The notes beneath the pieces are model-generated. The model was not told the DNA's origin. It made no database searches and was given only the letters and a program-made list of their open reading frames with translations. The position numbers and the translations under genes are program-made. Positions 1-9,496 of a stretch of 64,000 bases of DNA are shown piece after piece. The stretch is from Clostridiaceae bacterium HFYG-1003 (GTDB taxonomy: Bacteria; Bacillota; Clostridia; Clostridiales; Clostridiaceae). Positions within the stretch are counted from its first letter, which is position 1; every line of letters starts with the position of its first letter. The stretch spans positions 620,001 through 684,000 of the forward strand of contig CP102060.1 in NCBI GenBank assembly GCA_024579835.1. Reading direction: 5' to 3'.

Positions 1-23
1 GCAATTAGGGGCTGGTATTTATT

Positions 24-1070
24 ATGACGAAGACACAAATGAATGAGCTGTTCAACGAAATCAGTCAAAGCCTGCTGGAAGAGGCAGACATGACCGCTCT
101 GCGCAGCCGGAGTGAAGAAATCCGCAGCAGTTATCGGGATAAGCAGGGCAGGACCAGGGATCTGGAGATCCGGGACGAAGCGGGGGCTCAGGCTTATCTG
201 GCCTGGAGATTGCCTGTTACCGGCATGGTGATCCATGAAGTGATGGATCGCCTCCTGGAGGCAGTTCCGGAGTTTCGTCCGGAAACCTTTCTGGATCTGG
301 GAGCCGGACCTGCGGTATCCGTGCTGCCGGTCTCCCTGGCGTTTCCTTCGCTGCGGGTCGCTCACCTGGCGGAGGAACAGGGGGCGATGCGCCAGGCCGG
401 TCAGACTGTGCTGAAGGAACTGGCTCCCTTTCTCTCGCCGGAGTTCAACGTATCTATGGAAGCGGCGGATTTTCTTACAACGGATTTGCCCGAGTCTGAT
501 CTGGTGTTGGCCAGCTACTCCATCAACGAGCTGAATGGCGAAGAACTGAGCCGGTTTACCAGAAAACTGATCGCTCTGACCCGACACATCGCCGTCCTGA
601 TTGTGCCGGGTACTCCGGAGCATTTCCGGCGGCTGACTGAAGTGCGCAGCCAGCTATTGGCAGCCGGCCTTTCCATTCTGGCTCCCTGCACCTTTACGGG
701 CCCCTGTCCGATGGAGGAGGAAGCAGACTGGTGTCATTTCTATACCAGGGTTGCCCGCTCCCGTCTGCTCAGGATATTGAAATCCGGTCAGATGGCCTAT
801 GAGGATGAAAAGTTCTCGTACCTGATCGTCAGCCGGGGTCAGGATGACACGACGATTCCCTTGATCAGAACGAAAGAACTCGGACGAATCATCCGTCATC
901 CGCTCATCAGCAAGGGCTTCCGGGAAGTCGAGCTGTGTCGGGCTGAAGGCATCACCTCCATTCGCCTGAGCAAGGGGAAACACAAGGAAGCGTACCGTCA
1001 GCTCAAGCAGAAGGGCTGGGGAGATACTCTGGAGCTGAACCTGTCTCACCCAGCGATCTCTGAAGAGTAA
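24..1070 (+). CDS. Rsm22-like small-subunit rRNA methyltransferase family protein
   Basis: A 348-residue protein of the Rsm22 family (S-adenosylmethionine-dependent methyltransferase fold, associated with the small ribosomal subunit). The SAM-binding loop is visible as FLDLGAGPAVS near residue 89. Towards the C-terminal half there is the family signature with cysteines (APCTFTGPCP, then DWCHFYTRVARSR and YEDEKFSYL), which in relatives is thought to hold an Fe-S cluster. The start at 24 has only a weak ribosome binding site, and the window begins 23 bases upstream, so an earlier start cannot be excluded. No gene follows closely on the same strand. The family call is firm; the substrate in bacteria is inferred from the mitochondrial relatives. 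Confidence 0.8.
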   Translation: MTKTQMNELFNEISQSLLEEADMTALRSRSEEIRSSYRDKQGRTRDLEIRDEAGAQAYLAWRLPVTGMVIHEVMDRLLEAVPEFRPETFLDLGAGPAVSVLPVSLAFPSLRVAHLAEEQGAMRQAGQTVLKELAPFLSPEFNVSMEAADFLTTDLPESDLVLASYSINELNGEELSRFTRKLIALTRHIAVLIVPGTPEHFRRLTEVRSQLLAAGLSILAPCTFTGPCPMEEEADWCHFYTRVARSRLLRILKSGQMAYEDEKFSYLIVSRGQDDTTIPLIRTKELGRIIRHPLISKGFREVELCRAEGITSIRLSKGKHKEAYRQLKQKGWGDTLELNLSHPAISEE

Positions 1071-1307
1071 TTGAAAGTGTTGACTGAGGAGATCATTCGG
1101 TATCATCAGTGCAGATAGTGTATTTTTTTAATGAAATTTCTGGCTGGTTCGGTAATGGACGGAAGACCAGTATCTTCAGGTCGACAATGTCAGACGGTAG
1201 AAGTAAAACAACGGATGAATCTGAACAGTTCAGAACTCTGCAGCACAAGCTTGGAGAGGCAGGTCGGTGCAGTCGAATGAGATTGCCAAAGCCAGACAGA
1301 CATAAAG

Positions 1308-1350
1308 GAAGGACGAGCGATATTCCCGGTGGGCAAATCGCTCGTCCTTC
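1308..1350 (-). terminator. Hairpin at the 3' end of arginase gene
   Basis: A perfect 14-bp inverted repeat (1308-1321 with 1337-1350; arm GAAGGACGAGCGAT) with a 15-base loop, 42 bases after the arginase stop codon. The T-run after the stem is weak on both strands, so it may be a terminator or an mRNA 3' stabilising stem. Confidence 0.6.
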
Positions 1351-1391
1351 TTCATGATGGCACGGTGCGTACGTGCCGGAACGAGAAAATA

Positions 1392-2324
1392 TTAAATTGC
1401 TTTCTGCTCGGTTCCGACCTCTGCCAGGGCTTTGCTGAACACCTGGACCATGTGCAGGACGGATTTCAGAGTGATCTGGTCTTCATGATCGCGCTTGGGG
1501 TTGTACTCTACGATGTCGACGGAGCGGACCATTCCGGTGGAAGTGATGGCTCGGATGAGTTTTTCGGACTCATCATATTCCATGCCGTTAACAACCGGGG
1601 TACCGGTTCCGGGAACCAGGGCGGAATCCAGAGAATCAATATCGTAAGAGATATGGATGTCCTTGATATTGCGCCGGCGAAGGAGTTCCATCAATTCCAG
1701 AATGATGATCCCCATGCCTTTTTCGCGGATTTCTTCCATGTACCAGACGTTAATGCCGAGGCGGTCGATGATTTCGACTTCTCCGTCGTCAACGGAACGC
1801 GCGCCAATGATGAAGCAGTTGCGCGGATTGACCTTCTGACCATTGTAGTAGAAATTGGTCAGGGACTCATGCCCTTCGCCCATTGAAGCACCCAGGGGCA
1901 TGCCGTGGATGTTGCCCGAGGGCGAGGTTTCCGGGGTGTTGATGTCTGCATGAGCATCGATCCAGATGACCGCCACCTCATTGCCGAGCGCTTTGGTTAC
2001 TCCAGCCAAAGAACCCAGTCCGAGCGAGTGATCTCCACCCACCACGAGGGGAAGTCTGCCTTCGGTCAGGGACGAGACAACCTGGTTTGCCAGGTGAGTG
2101 TTGGTGTCTATGATGCCATCGAGATATTTCATATGGGAATGAGCAAGGTATTTATTCTCCGGCTCAATGACCGGTACTGGAATGAAACCGCGATCACGAA
2201 CCTGATTGCCGGCTGACTGTAAGATATCTATCAATCCATGATCCATCAAAGTCTGAGGTCCATGTTCAACCCCTTCTCTATCACAGCCATAGAAAAGCGG
2301 GGCTTTAATTAAATCTATATGCAT
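1392..2324 (-). CDS. rocF: Arginase
   Basis: A 310-residue ureohydrolase that hydrolyses L-arginine to ornithine and urea with a binuclear manganese centre. Metal ligands are all present: GGDHS (residues about 95-99), DAHADINTP (about 122-130) and SYDIDSLDS (about 225-233). The stretch TSPSGNIHGMPLG and the late VEYNP motif are typical of true arginases rather than agmatinases. The length matches the family (about 300). ATG at 2324 is preceded by GGAGGT at 2331-2336 (minus strand) and a TATAAT-like box at 2350-2355. The gene stands alone, facing away from hcp. Arginase versus a close ureohydrolase relative cannot be fully separated by eye. Confidence 0.88.
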   Translation of the reverse strand: MHIDLIKAPLFYGCDREGVEHGPQTLMDHGLIDILQSAGNQVRDRGFIPVPVIEPENKYLAHSHMKYLDGIIDTNTHLANQVVSSLTEGRLPLVVGGDHSLGLGSLAGVTKALGNEVAVIWIDAHADINTPETSPSGNIHGMPLGASMGEGHESLTNFYYNGQKVNPRNCFIIGARSVDDGEVEIIDRLGINVWYMEEIREKGMGIIILELMELLRRRNIKDIHISYDIDSLDSALVPGTGTPVVNGMEYDESEKLIRAITSTGMVRSVDIVEYNPKRDHEDQITLKSVLHMVQVFSKALAEVGTEQKAI

Positions 2325-2337
2325 TTAATTACCTCCA

Positions 2338-2863
2338 TTTACTTTTTACATTATAGTGGATGCTGAAATAAAAAACCACCTTGAATCCAGTAGCTGTAAG
2401 GGTTCAGCTAAGATCAGGTTACATAAAAATGCACTGGCGGGAATCTGGACTTATGCAAAAATATAACAGTATTTATGCAGGGAATTCCCGTAAGCGACTG
2501 CATCCCGTAAGTACGGCTCGGGAGTTTCATTAATATTTATTGAATAATATTCATTCTGGGATACATTTGGTATTTCAGCATTCTATTTTTTTCTCTAAAC
2601 CAACAAAATAGTGTATGAATATTTTTTCTGAATGAAGACGATTTACCCCATTGGAGAGAAAATAATCCGATCGGATGCCGGGAATTGGAGAATCCTAAAA
2701 AAACATTGAGATTGCATAGTATTTTGCGGTAGATGTGAATGAGGATAAATTCAGGTGAGTGAAGAGCAGTGTTCGGAGCAATGCAGAGGAGTGCAGACGA
2801 GTGCAGACGAGTGCAGACGAGCGCAGAAAATCTATATATGAATTAGGTATAAAACTTGGCAGA
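2338..2863. other. Intergenic region between rocF and hcp
   Basis: About 590 bases lie between the divergent rocF and hcp start codons. Apart from the rocF -10 box, the tandem repeat at 2781-2830 and the hcp operator described separately, I see no open frame with a ribosome binding site and no clear RNA structure. Confidence 0.5.
2781..2830. repeat. 10-bp tandem repeat upstream of hcp
   Basis: Three exact copies of GTGCAGACGA (2791-2820) flanked by one degenerate copy on each side (ATGCAGAGGA and GCGCAGAAAA). The array ends 34 bases before the hcp operator. The period is close to one helical turn, so any bound protein would see one face of the DNA; no function is known to me. Confidence 0.75.
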
Positions 2864-2908
2864 GTGTAACATGGGTTACACTGGCAGGCCGCCGGAGTTG
2901 TCTATAAT
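2864..2908 (+). promoter_or_regulatory. hcp promoter with CRP/FNR-type palindromic operator
   Basis: GTGTAAC-ATGG-GTTACAC (2864-2881) is a perfect 7-4-7 palindrome. A TATAAT box follows at 2903-2908 without a good -35 hexamer. The palindrome is centred about 41-42 bases upstream of the expected start of transcription, the class II activator position used by FNR and CRP. From family knowledge, hcp genes in anaerobes are commonly controlled by the CRP/FNR-family nitrosative-stress regulator HcpR, which is my inference for this site. Confidence 0.65.
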
Positions 2909-2956
2909 GACAGATGTAAGCAACCGAAAATGAATCGTAATCAGGAGGATTTAATC

Positions 2957-4621
2957 ATGATCGAATTAAACACGACCATTTCAACCGATATGTTCTGTTA
3001 TCAGTGTGAACAAACCGTTGGAGGAAAAGGCTGCACCAAGATGGGGGTCTGCGGCAAGAATCCGGAAGTCGCCTCACTGCAGGATCTTCTCGTCAACCAG
3101 GCCAAGGGACTTGGTTACTATGCGACTCGTCTGATTGAACAGGGGAAAGAAATCGACGCCACGCTGGGCCGGTTTGCCTATGATATTATGTTTACCACAT
3201 TGACCAATGTCAATTTTGATAAAGAAACACTGCACAAGCTGATCATCAAAGCTCAGACCGTGAAGGAAGCCCTGCGGAAGGAAGCCGGTGTGACCGGACC
3301 CGCTGAAGCGGAATACGACGCGCCTGCGTCCATCGAGGACCAGATCCGTGATGGCAAGAAGTTCCATGTACTGTCCGGACGTGACGTACTGGGAGAAGAC
3401 ATCATTTCTCTGCGCGAACTGGCAATCTACGGATTGAAGGGATATGCGGCTTACGGCCATCATGCCGCTGTCCTGGGATACCGGGACGAAGCCTCTGACA
3501 AGGCATTCCTCGGATTCCTGGCCAAGACGCTGGATCAGAGCCTGACGGTAGGGGATTGGGTCAACATCAACATGGACCTGGGTCAGAAAAACTTGCGGGT
3601 CATGGAACTGCTTGACGCCGCCAATACCGGAAGCTACGGCAATCCGGTCCCGACCAAGGTCAATATCAACCGCGTCAAGGGACCGTTCATCGTGGTATCC
3701 GGACATGATCTGAGAGACCTCAAGATGCTGCTGGAACAGACCGATGGCAAGGGAGTCAACATCTATACCCATGGTGAAATGCTGCCTGCTCACGGCTATC
3801 CGGAACTGAAGAAATACAGCCATCTGGTTGGAAACTACGGCGGAGCCTGGCAGGATCAGCAGAAAGAATTCGACAATCTGCCTGGTGCGATCCTCATGAC
3901 GACCAACTGCATCCAGATCCCCCGCGCTTCCTATGAAGACCGGATGTTTACCTCCGGAGTGGTTCAGATGCCCAACTGCCTCCACATCCTGGCAGATGAA
4001 ACCGGACATAAGGATTTCACCCCAGTAATCGAGAAGGCACTGTCGCTGGCTGGTTTCCCGGAAGATGAAAAGCCCAGGGAAATCCTCACTGGCTTTGGTC
4101 ACAACGCTACACTGTCTCACGCCGGTGAAATCGTCGAAGCGGTCAAGTCCGGAGCAATCCGCCACTTCTTCCTGATCGGCGGCTGTGACGGAGCAAAGTC
4201 CGGCAGAAACTACTACACCGATTTTGCAACTTCCACTCCTCAGGATACCGTGATCCTGACGCTGGCCTGCGGAAAATACCGTTTTAACAAGCTCGACTTC
4301 GGAACAGTCGCCGGACTGCCCCGCCTGCTGGACTGCGGACAGTGCAACGACGCCTACTCCGCGATCAAGGTGGCCGGGGCCCTGGCCGAAGCTTTCAACT
4401 GCGGCATCAATGATCTGCCGTTGTCCATGATCCTGTCCTGGTATGAGCAGAAAGCCGTTGTTATTCTGCTGACTCTGCTGTCACTGGGTGTGAAAAACAT
4501 TAAGCTCGGACCCTCACTGCCGGCCTTCCTGTCACCCAATGTCATCAACGTATTGGTAGACAACTTCAATATCGCTCCGATTTCCAACGTGGAAGCTGAT
4601 ATGAAGGAATGCCTGGGTTAA
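2957..4621 (+). CDS. hcp: Hybrid cluster protein (hydroxylamine / S-nitrosylase type)
   Basis: A 554-residue iron-sulfur protein with a hybrid Fe-S-O cluster, reported to reduce hydroxylamine and to handle nitric oxide. The N-terminal cluster cysteines are MFCYQCEQTVGGKGC followed by MGVCGK, the spacing of strict anaerobes. Later cluster ligands are seen in GHNATLSHAGE, the GGCDGAKSG stretch, LACGKYRF and LLDCGQCND. I place the start at 2957, not at the in-frame ATG at 2930, because AGGAGG at 2943-2948 lies between the two and is well spaced for 2957. It is a single-gene unit between a regulated promoter and a terminator, consistent with a nitrosative-stress or anaerobic response gene. Confidence 0.93.
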   Translation: MIELNTTISTDMFCYQCEQTVGGKGCTKMGVCGKNPEVASLQDLLVNQAKGLGYYATRLIEQGKEIDATLGRFAYDIMFTTLTNVNFDKETLHKLIIKAQTVKEALRKEAGVTGPAEAEYDAPASIEDQIRDGKKFHVLSGRDVLGEDIISLRELAIYGLKGYAAYGHHAAVLGYRDEASDKAFLGFLAKTLDQSLTVGDWVNINMDLGQKNLRVMELLDAANTGSYGNPVPTKVNINRVKGPFIVVSGHDLRDLKMLLEQTDGKGVNIYTHGEMLPAHGYPELKKYSHLVGNYGGAWQDQQKEFDNLPGAILMTTNCIQIPRASYEDRMFTSGVVQMPNCLHILADETGHKDFTPVIEKALSLAGFPEDEKPREILTGFGHNATLSHAGEIVEAVKSGAIRHFFLIGGCDGAKSGRNYYTDFATSTPQDTVILTLACGKYRFNKLDFGTVAGLPRLLDCGQCNDAYSAIKVAGALAEAFNCGINDLPLSMILSWYEQKAVVILLTLLSLGVKNIKLGPSLPAFLSPNVINVLVDNFNIAPISNVEADMKECLG

Positions 4622-4644
4622 TTAGCCGATAAAGTTCATTGTTC

Positions 4645-4669
4645 GAGGCAGGTCGTTATGACCTGCCTC
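4645..4669 (+). terminator. hcp terminator
   Basis: Ten-bp perfect stem GAGGCAGGTC / GACCTGCCTC with loop GTTAT, followed by ATTTGT. It begins 24 bases after the hcp stop. The 3' arm with flank (TTATGACCTGCCTCATTT) is repeated at 16358-16375, beyond the mobile block. Confidence 0.8.
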
Positions 4670-4703
4670 ATTTGTCAACGATCTAGGATTATGTCACCCC
4701 AAA

Positions 4704-4711
4704 AGTATACT
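4704..4711. repeat. Left 8-bp target duplication of IS66-B (AGTATACT)
   Basis: AGTATACT lies directly against the left terminal repeat GTAAGCG at 4712. The same 8 bases follow the right terminal repeat at 16337-16344. Eight bases is the usual duplication length for IS66-family insertions. The octamer is itself a palindrome. Confidence 0.85.
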
Positions 4712-4788
4712 GTAAGCGCATTATAGAATACATCTTTTAACTTACGCCCTCGCGCGAGAAGATGGTTACGATAAATGCCAGTATATAG

Positions 4789-4827
4789 CACAAAGCACCT
4801 GAACTTCATTTGTTCAGGTGCTTTGTG
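4789..4827 (-). terminator. IS66-B tnpC terminator hairpin
   Basis: A 16-bp perfect stem (4789-4804 with 4812-4827) with a 7-base loop. The predicted tnpC stop codon TGA (4808-4806, minus strand) lies in the loop and stem edge. IS66-A has an analogous hairpin just inside its left end (arm ACCCGTCTAGAT and its complement, about 4862-4902). Confidence 0.7.
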
Positions 4828-4845
4828 TTCTCCTGGCGATATACC
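4806..4845 (-). pseudogene. IS66-B tnpC, 3' terminal fragment
   Basis: Last 13 or so codons of the IS66-B transposase gene, stranded from the rest by insertion of the IS66-A/pyrG unit. Read on the minus strand from the shared GATATACC octamer, it continues the frame of the fragment at 9497-10308 as VVYRQENTKHLNK and stops at TGA. The exact frame continuity across the duplicated octamer is the main evidence that 4846-9488 is an insertion. Confidence 0.7.
4838..4845. repeat. Left copy of GATATACC duplication
   Basis: GATATACC directly precedes the GTAAGCG end of IS66-A at 4846. An identical octamer is at 9489-9496, after the captured pyrG segment. The base before each copy is also C, so the match is 9 bases. 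The octamer is not repeated at the inner end of IS66-A (AAACAACC at 7062-7069), so it marks the larger unit, not IS66-A alone. Confidence 0.8.
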
Positions 4846-4907
4846 GTAAGCGTATAATACAACCCGTCTAGATTGCGCCTTCATGGCGTGATCTAGACGG
4901 GTTGTTG

Positions 4908-6539
4908 TTAGTCATTCTTGATTCGAATATGGGCTGGTATTTTATCGGACCAGGGCAGGACTTCCTGGATTTTCTCAGGTGTCTGCCTGTTTTGGCTGAG
5001 CTCTTCAATCACATACTTGAGATACTCGTAGGGATGAAGACTATTGGCCTTGGCCGTTTCCACGATGCTGTAGAGCACCTGACTGGCAACGACGCCTTTG
5101 ACGCTGGTTGAAAAGAGGAAGTTCTTTCTTCTGATCACAAACTCCTTGATGGCCCGTTCCGCTCGATTATTTGTAATTTCCAATCGTCCATCTTTGAGGA
5201 AGTTCTCCAGATAGTCCCACTGGTTGAGATTATAGGTGATTGCACTGCCCAGGCCTGATTTGGCGGTCACTTTCTTCTGAGTCGCCTGAAGCCATGTCTT
5301 GTAAGCCTCAAGCAATGGTTTAGAGTGCTCCAGGCGGGCTTTGTATCTCATTTCAGGGCTCATTTCGGCAAACTGATGCTCCAGATAGAACAGCTTGTCA
5401 AAGAAGGTCAGAGCTTCTACGGCCAGAGTCCCTTTGACCAACTCATTTTTGCCAAGGCTCTTGGTGACCTCAACGAACTTACGCTTGGCATGAGCCATGC
5501 AGCCGATGAGGGTCACATCCGGCACCTTCTTATATCCGGCATAGCCGTCTGACTGCAGGTAGCTTTTGTATCCGTCAAGGAACCGGATCGGGTGCTGGGC
5601 CGACCTGGTCGGCTGATACTCATACAGGCGGACCTGCTGGGGCTCATAGAGGCCATTGACGTATACCCACATGTAGGATTTCTGCTGAGCTCTTCGCCCC
5701 TCCTCCTGGAGTACCTGAACAGGGGTTTCATCGACATGGATCACTGCGCTTTTCTTGATCTCATCATAAAGTGCTTCATAAAGTCCTTCCATGTACAGCT
5801 GGGATCCCTTGATGATCCAGTTTGCCATGACCGCTCTTGAAATGTCGTATCCAGCGCTTTTGAACTGTGTCTCCAGCCGGTAGATCGGAGTCTTTTCCCA
5901 GTACTTCTTAGCCATGATGTAGGCCATCAGGGACGCAGAAACATAACTCCCGGAAAGGACCGGCAGCGGTGTGGGGGATTCGATCATGGGGCTGTGTTCG
6001 CCCGTCTCCTGGCAGTGATCACAGACATAGACTTTCTCCATATGCCGGCGCTTGACCAGCCGAGCCGGGATCAGCACAATCTCAGTACGTTTTTCAACGG
6101 TCTTGAGCTCTTTGAGCTGACTGTGGCAATGCGGACAGTTGGGATCATCCAGATCATGGAGGACCTCTTCGACCGGCAGATGATCAAAGCAGCTTTTGTG
6201 GGCGCCAACTTCACCCACCATCCGGCGGGCTCTTGGCTGAGCCTGCTGCTCCTGCTTCTCCGTTTCTTCCGCAATGGCCTCCGCTTCGTTGAAGACACCA
6301 TTGGGAATCCGATCGAAGAAGTTGAGCTGATCAGCATCCAAGCGCTTTTCACTGGAAGCGCCATAGGCACTATGGTTTGCAAGTCGTAAAAATTCTTCCA
6401 TCCGCTCCAGGTTGTCCGCCATCGTTTCGTACTTGATAGCTAAAAGGACATACTTGTCGATGACTTCGATCTTGCTGAAATTTTCCAGTTCTGCTGCTGT
6501 ATAAAGTTCGTTTTTTCTAGTGTTCATGCCTGTTTCCAT
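4908..6539 (-). CDS. tnpC: IS66 family transposase TnpC
   Basis: A 543-residue DDE transposase of IS66. From the N-terminus: a helical region with SAYGASSEKR, the family 'zinc-finger' segment CPHCHSQL ... VCDHCQETGE (about residues 135-182), the conserved SYVSASLMAYIMAKKYW block, the catalytic Asp in VIHVDETPVQV (about residue 270), GCMAHAKRKF, and the late NRAERAIKEFVIRRKNFLFS with the catalytic Glu. Length is normal. ATG at 6539 and an ATG four codons later both lack a strong ribosome binding site; I keep the first. The gene ends 62 bases inside the left terminus and is followed by a hairpin. It appears intact. Confidence 0.92.
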   Translation of the reverse strand: METGMNTRKNELYTAAELENFSKIEVIDKYVLLAIKYETMADNLERMEEFLRLANHSAYGASSEKRLDADQLNFFDRIPNGVFNEAEAIAEETEKQEQQAQPRARRMVGEVGAHKSCFDHLPVEEVLHDLDDPNCPHCHSQLKELKTVEKRTEIVLIPARLVKRRHMEKVYVCDHCQETGEHSPMIESPTPLPVLSGSYVSASLMAYIMAKKYWEKTPIYRLETQFKSAGYDISRAVMANWIIKGSQLYMEGLYEALYDEIKKSAVIHVDETPVQVLQEEGRRAQQKSYMWVYVNGLYEPQQVRLYEYQPTRSAQHPIRFLDGYKSYLQSDGYAGYKKVPDVTLIGCMAHAKRKFVEVTKSLGKNELVKGTLAVEALTFFDKLFYLEHQFAEMSPEMRYKARLEHSKPLLEAYKTWLQATQKKVTAKSGLGSAITYNLNQWDYLENFLKDGRLEITNNRAERAIKEFVIRRKNFLFSTSVKGVVASQVLYSIVETAKANSLHPYEYLKYVIEELSQNRQTPEKIQEVLPWSDKIPAHIRIKND

Positions 6540-6616
6540 GATCTAATTATACAGGAACCGAGACAACAAAAAAAAAGCCTTGGAACCGCTGAAAATCAGC
6601 ATTTCTAGGCTCGGAT

Positions 6617-6979
6617 CTATATGACTTTACGTGCTAAAACCTCGGAAAATCCATCTCTTTGATGGATATTCAGGCCATTCATTAACCATTCGTATTGCTC
6701 TTTGGAGATGGTAATAACCGGCACTGTGGACTTGGGCCATTTGAACTTTCCTGATTCCAATCGCTTGTAGAATAACCAGAATCCATTGAAATCCCACTCG
6801 ATGATTTTGATTTTATCGTGCTGCTTGTTGCAGAACACGAAACAAGCTTTTTCCATGGGATCCATCTTTAGGACTTCCTGGATGATCACGGTCAATCCAT
6901 CGACTGACTTTCTGAAATCCACAGGTTCCGGGATCAGGTAGATCTTTGCATCGGGCTTGTAGCCGCTGTAATTGGACAA
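6617..6979 (-). CDS. tnpB: IS66 accessory protein TnpB
   Basis: About 120 residues, the IS66 Orf2 protein needed for transposition with TnpC; its biochemical role is not settled. Typical blocks are VDFRKSVDGL, CFVFCNKQHDKIKIIEWD, GFWLFYKRLESGKFKWP and the C-terminal LARKVI. I place the start at TTG 6979 because GGAGGTG at 6987-6993 is seven bases upstream; the same alignment position follows a ribosome binding site in IS66-B. An in-frame ATG at 7018 would place the site inside the gene. It precedes tnpC by about 77 bases. Confidence 0.85.
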   Translation of the reverse strand: MSNYSGYKPDAKIYLIPEPVDFRKSVDGLTVIIQEVLKMDPMEKACFVFCNKQHDKIKIIEWDFNGFWLFYKRLESGKFKWPKSTVPVITISKEQYEWLMNGLNIHQRDGFSEVLARKVI

Positions 6980-7090
6980 AGCAGAACACCTCCACACATA
7001 ATGATCCAATTGTCTCAAAAGTGTGGAGATGCAATCTACATGGTATCTATTTTACGCTTACAAACAACCCAATGAAAAAGACGATCTATA

Positions 7091-7137
7091 AAAAACACGA
7101 GCTGGCGTGCCCGACTGGGCAGCTGGCTCGTGTTTTT
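7091..7137 (-). terminator. pyrG terminator
   Basis: Twelve-bp perfect stem AAAAACACGAGC / GCTCGTGTTTTT, with T-rich sequence following on both strands. It lies about 50 bases beyond the pyrG stop and within 30 bases of the IS66-A end, so the captured segment carries its own terminator. Confidence 0.85.
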
Positions 7138-7189
7138 GGATTGCAGGGACCGTTCTTCTCATGAACGACCCCATCTGCTGAGACCATGG

Positions 7190-8821
<1,632 letters not shown>

Positions 8822-8883
8822 TGTCACACCTCCCGAACGGTTCTTGTCAAATTTTGCTGCGATGATGACGGCGCCTGCCAACG

Positions 8884-8926
8884 AAAAAAGAGCAACCACC
8901 GCCTTTTCCTCGGAACCGGGTTGCTC
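8884..8926 (-). terminator. pyrG leader terminator, probable attenuator
   Basis: GAGCAACC (read from 8926) pairs with GGTTGCTC (ending 8890) and is followed by six T residues (8889-8884, minus strand). It lies between the pyrG promoter and the start codon, about 60 bases before the ATG. In Bacillus and Lactococcus pyrG is controlled by a leader terminator that responds to CTP; the same layout suggests attenuation here. The GGG run that starts transcripts in those systems is not clearly placed here, so the mechanism is uncertain. Confidence 0.65.
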
Positions 8927-8999
8927 ATCGGACCGGATCCTTGTCCCGGCCGATTTGAAGGCTGTCGCTCCACGCCGTCCTCATCCCATCATAGATAGA

Positions 9000-9028
9000 G
9001 TTATAGCCCACTGAGGGCAGTCTGTCAA
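9000..9028 (-). promoter_or_regulatory. pyrG promoter
   Basis: On the minus strand TTGACA (9028-9023), a 17-base spacer and TATAAC (9005-9000). It is one of the best sigma-70/A promoters in the window and lies inside the captured segment, which therefore holds a complete transcription unit: promoter, leader, gene and terminator. Confidence 0.8.
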
Positions 9029-9203
9029 CCTTTCTGGATTCATAACCGTGCCGGAAAAGCTTTGCGGTCGAACCAAAAAAATGGCCTGGAGTCGCCTTCG
9101 CGGTTCTGGCCCGATCCACTCGTGAATATCACTCCAGAAAAATTTTTTTCCACCTCAGACTGGCGGATGTCGACCGAGGTCCTGATGGGATCCGGCGCCT
9201 GGA

Positions 9204-9488
9204 TCAGATCTCCAACGGGATCAGATCATAGTCCTGGGAGCCCAGTCCCAGCTTCTCGGCATGGGCCAGGGATTCACGGCCCACCTCAAAATAGGGTTTG
9301 TCCTCCTTGGTCTGGAGCATGTCCAGACAAGCCCGATCGATGGCAACGGGATCCGTGGAGGCGAAGACCCCCAGGTTCGAGGCGATGAAGTCCATGTGGC
9401 CGCCGAAGCAGTCACAGTACTCCGTGATGTTCACCGCGAAATTGAGGTAGACGTTGCGCTTGCCATGACCGGCGCCATAGGCGTACTC
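9204..9488 (-). pseudogene. DUF362 family iron-sulfur protein, 3' fragment
   Basis: About 95 C-terminal residues of a DUF362 protein. Recognisable blocks are YLNFAVNITEYCDCFGGH, FIASNLGVFASTDPVAIDR and the end DLIPLEI. The 5' part is missing: the homologous sequence starts EYAYGAGHG right at the GATATACC octamer where IS66-B begins again. Upstream codons in frame (to 9506) belong to IS66-B, not to this gene. In its source genome the gene would lie just upstream of pyrG on the same strand. It has no promoter here and is most likely inert. Confidence 0.75.
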
Positions 9489-9496
9489 GATATACC
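9489..9496. repeat. Right copy of GATATACC duplication
   Basis: Second copy of the octamer at 4838-4845. It marks the right edge of the inserted IS66-A/pyrG unit and lies inside codons of IS66-B tnpC. Confidence 0.8.

Larger units (their letters stand above)
4846..7061 (-). mobile_element. IS66-family element IS66-A
   Basis: A 2216-bp element with terminal inverted repeats: GTAAGCGTATAATA at the left and GTAAGCGTAAAATA read inward from 7061, with TAGATTGC conserved further in. It carries tnpB and tnpC on the minus strand and no tnpA. Both genes look intact, so this copy may be active. It is about 65-70% similar by eye to IS66-B at the protein level, so the two are different elements, not duplicates. 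Confidence 0.88.

Noticed and set aside
1109-1357. 82-codon open frame between the Rsm22-like gene and rocF
   Set aside because: No ribosome binding site, no family resemblance, and it runs through the rocF terminator hairpin.
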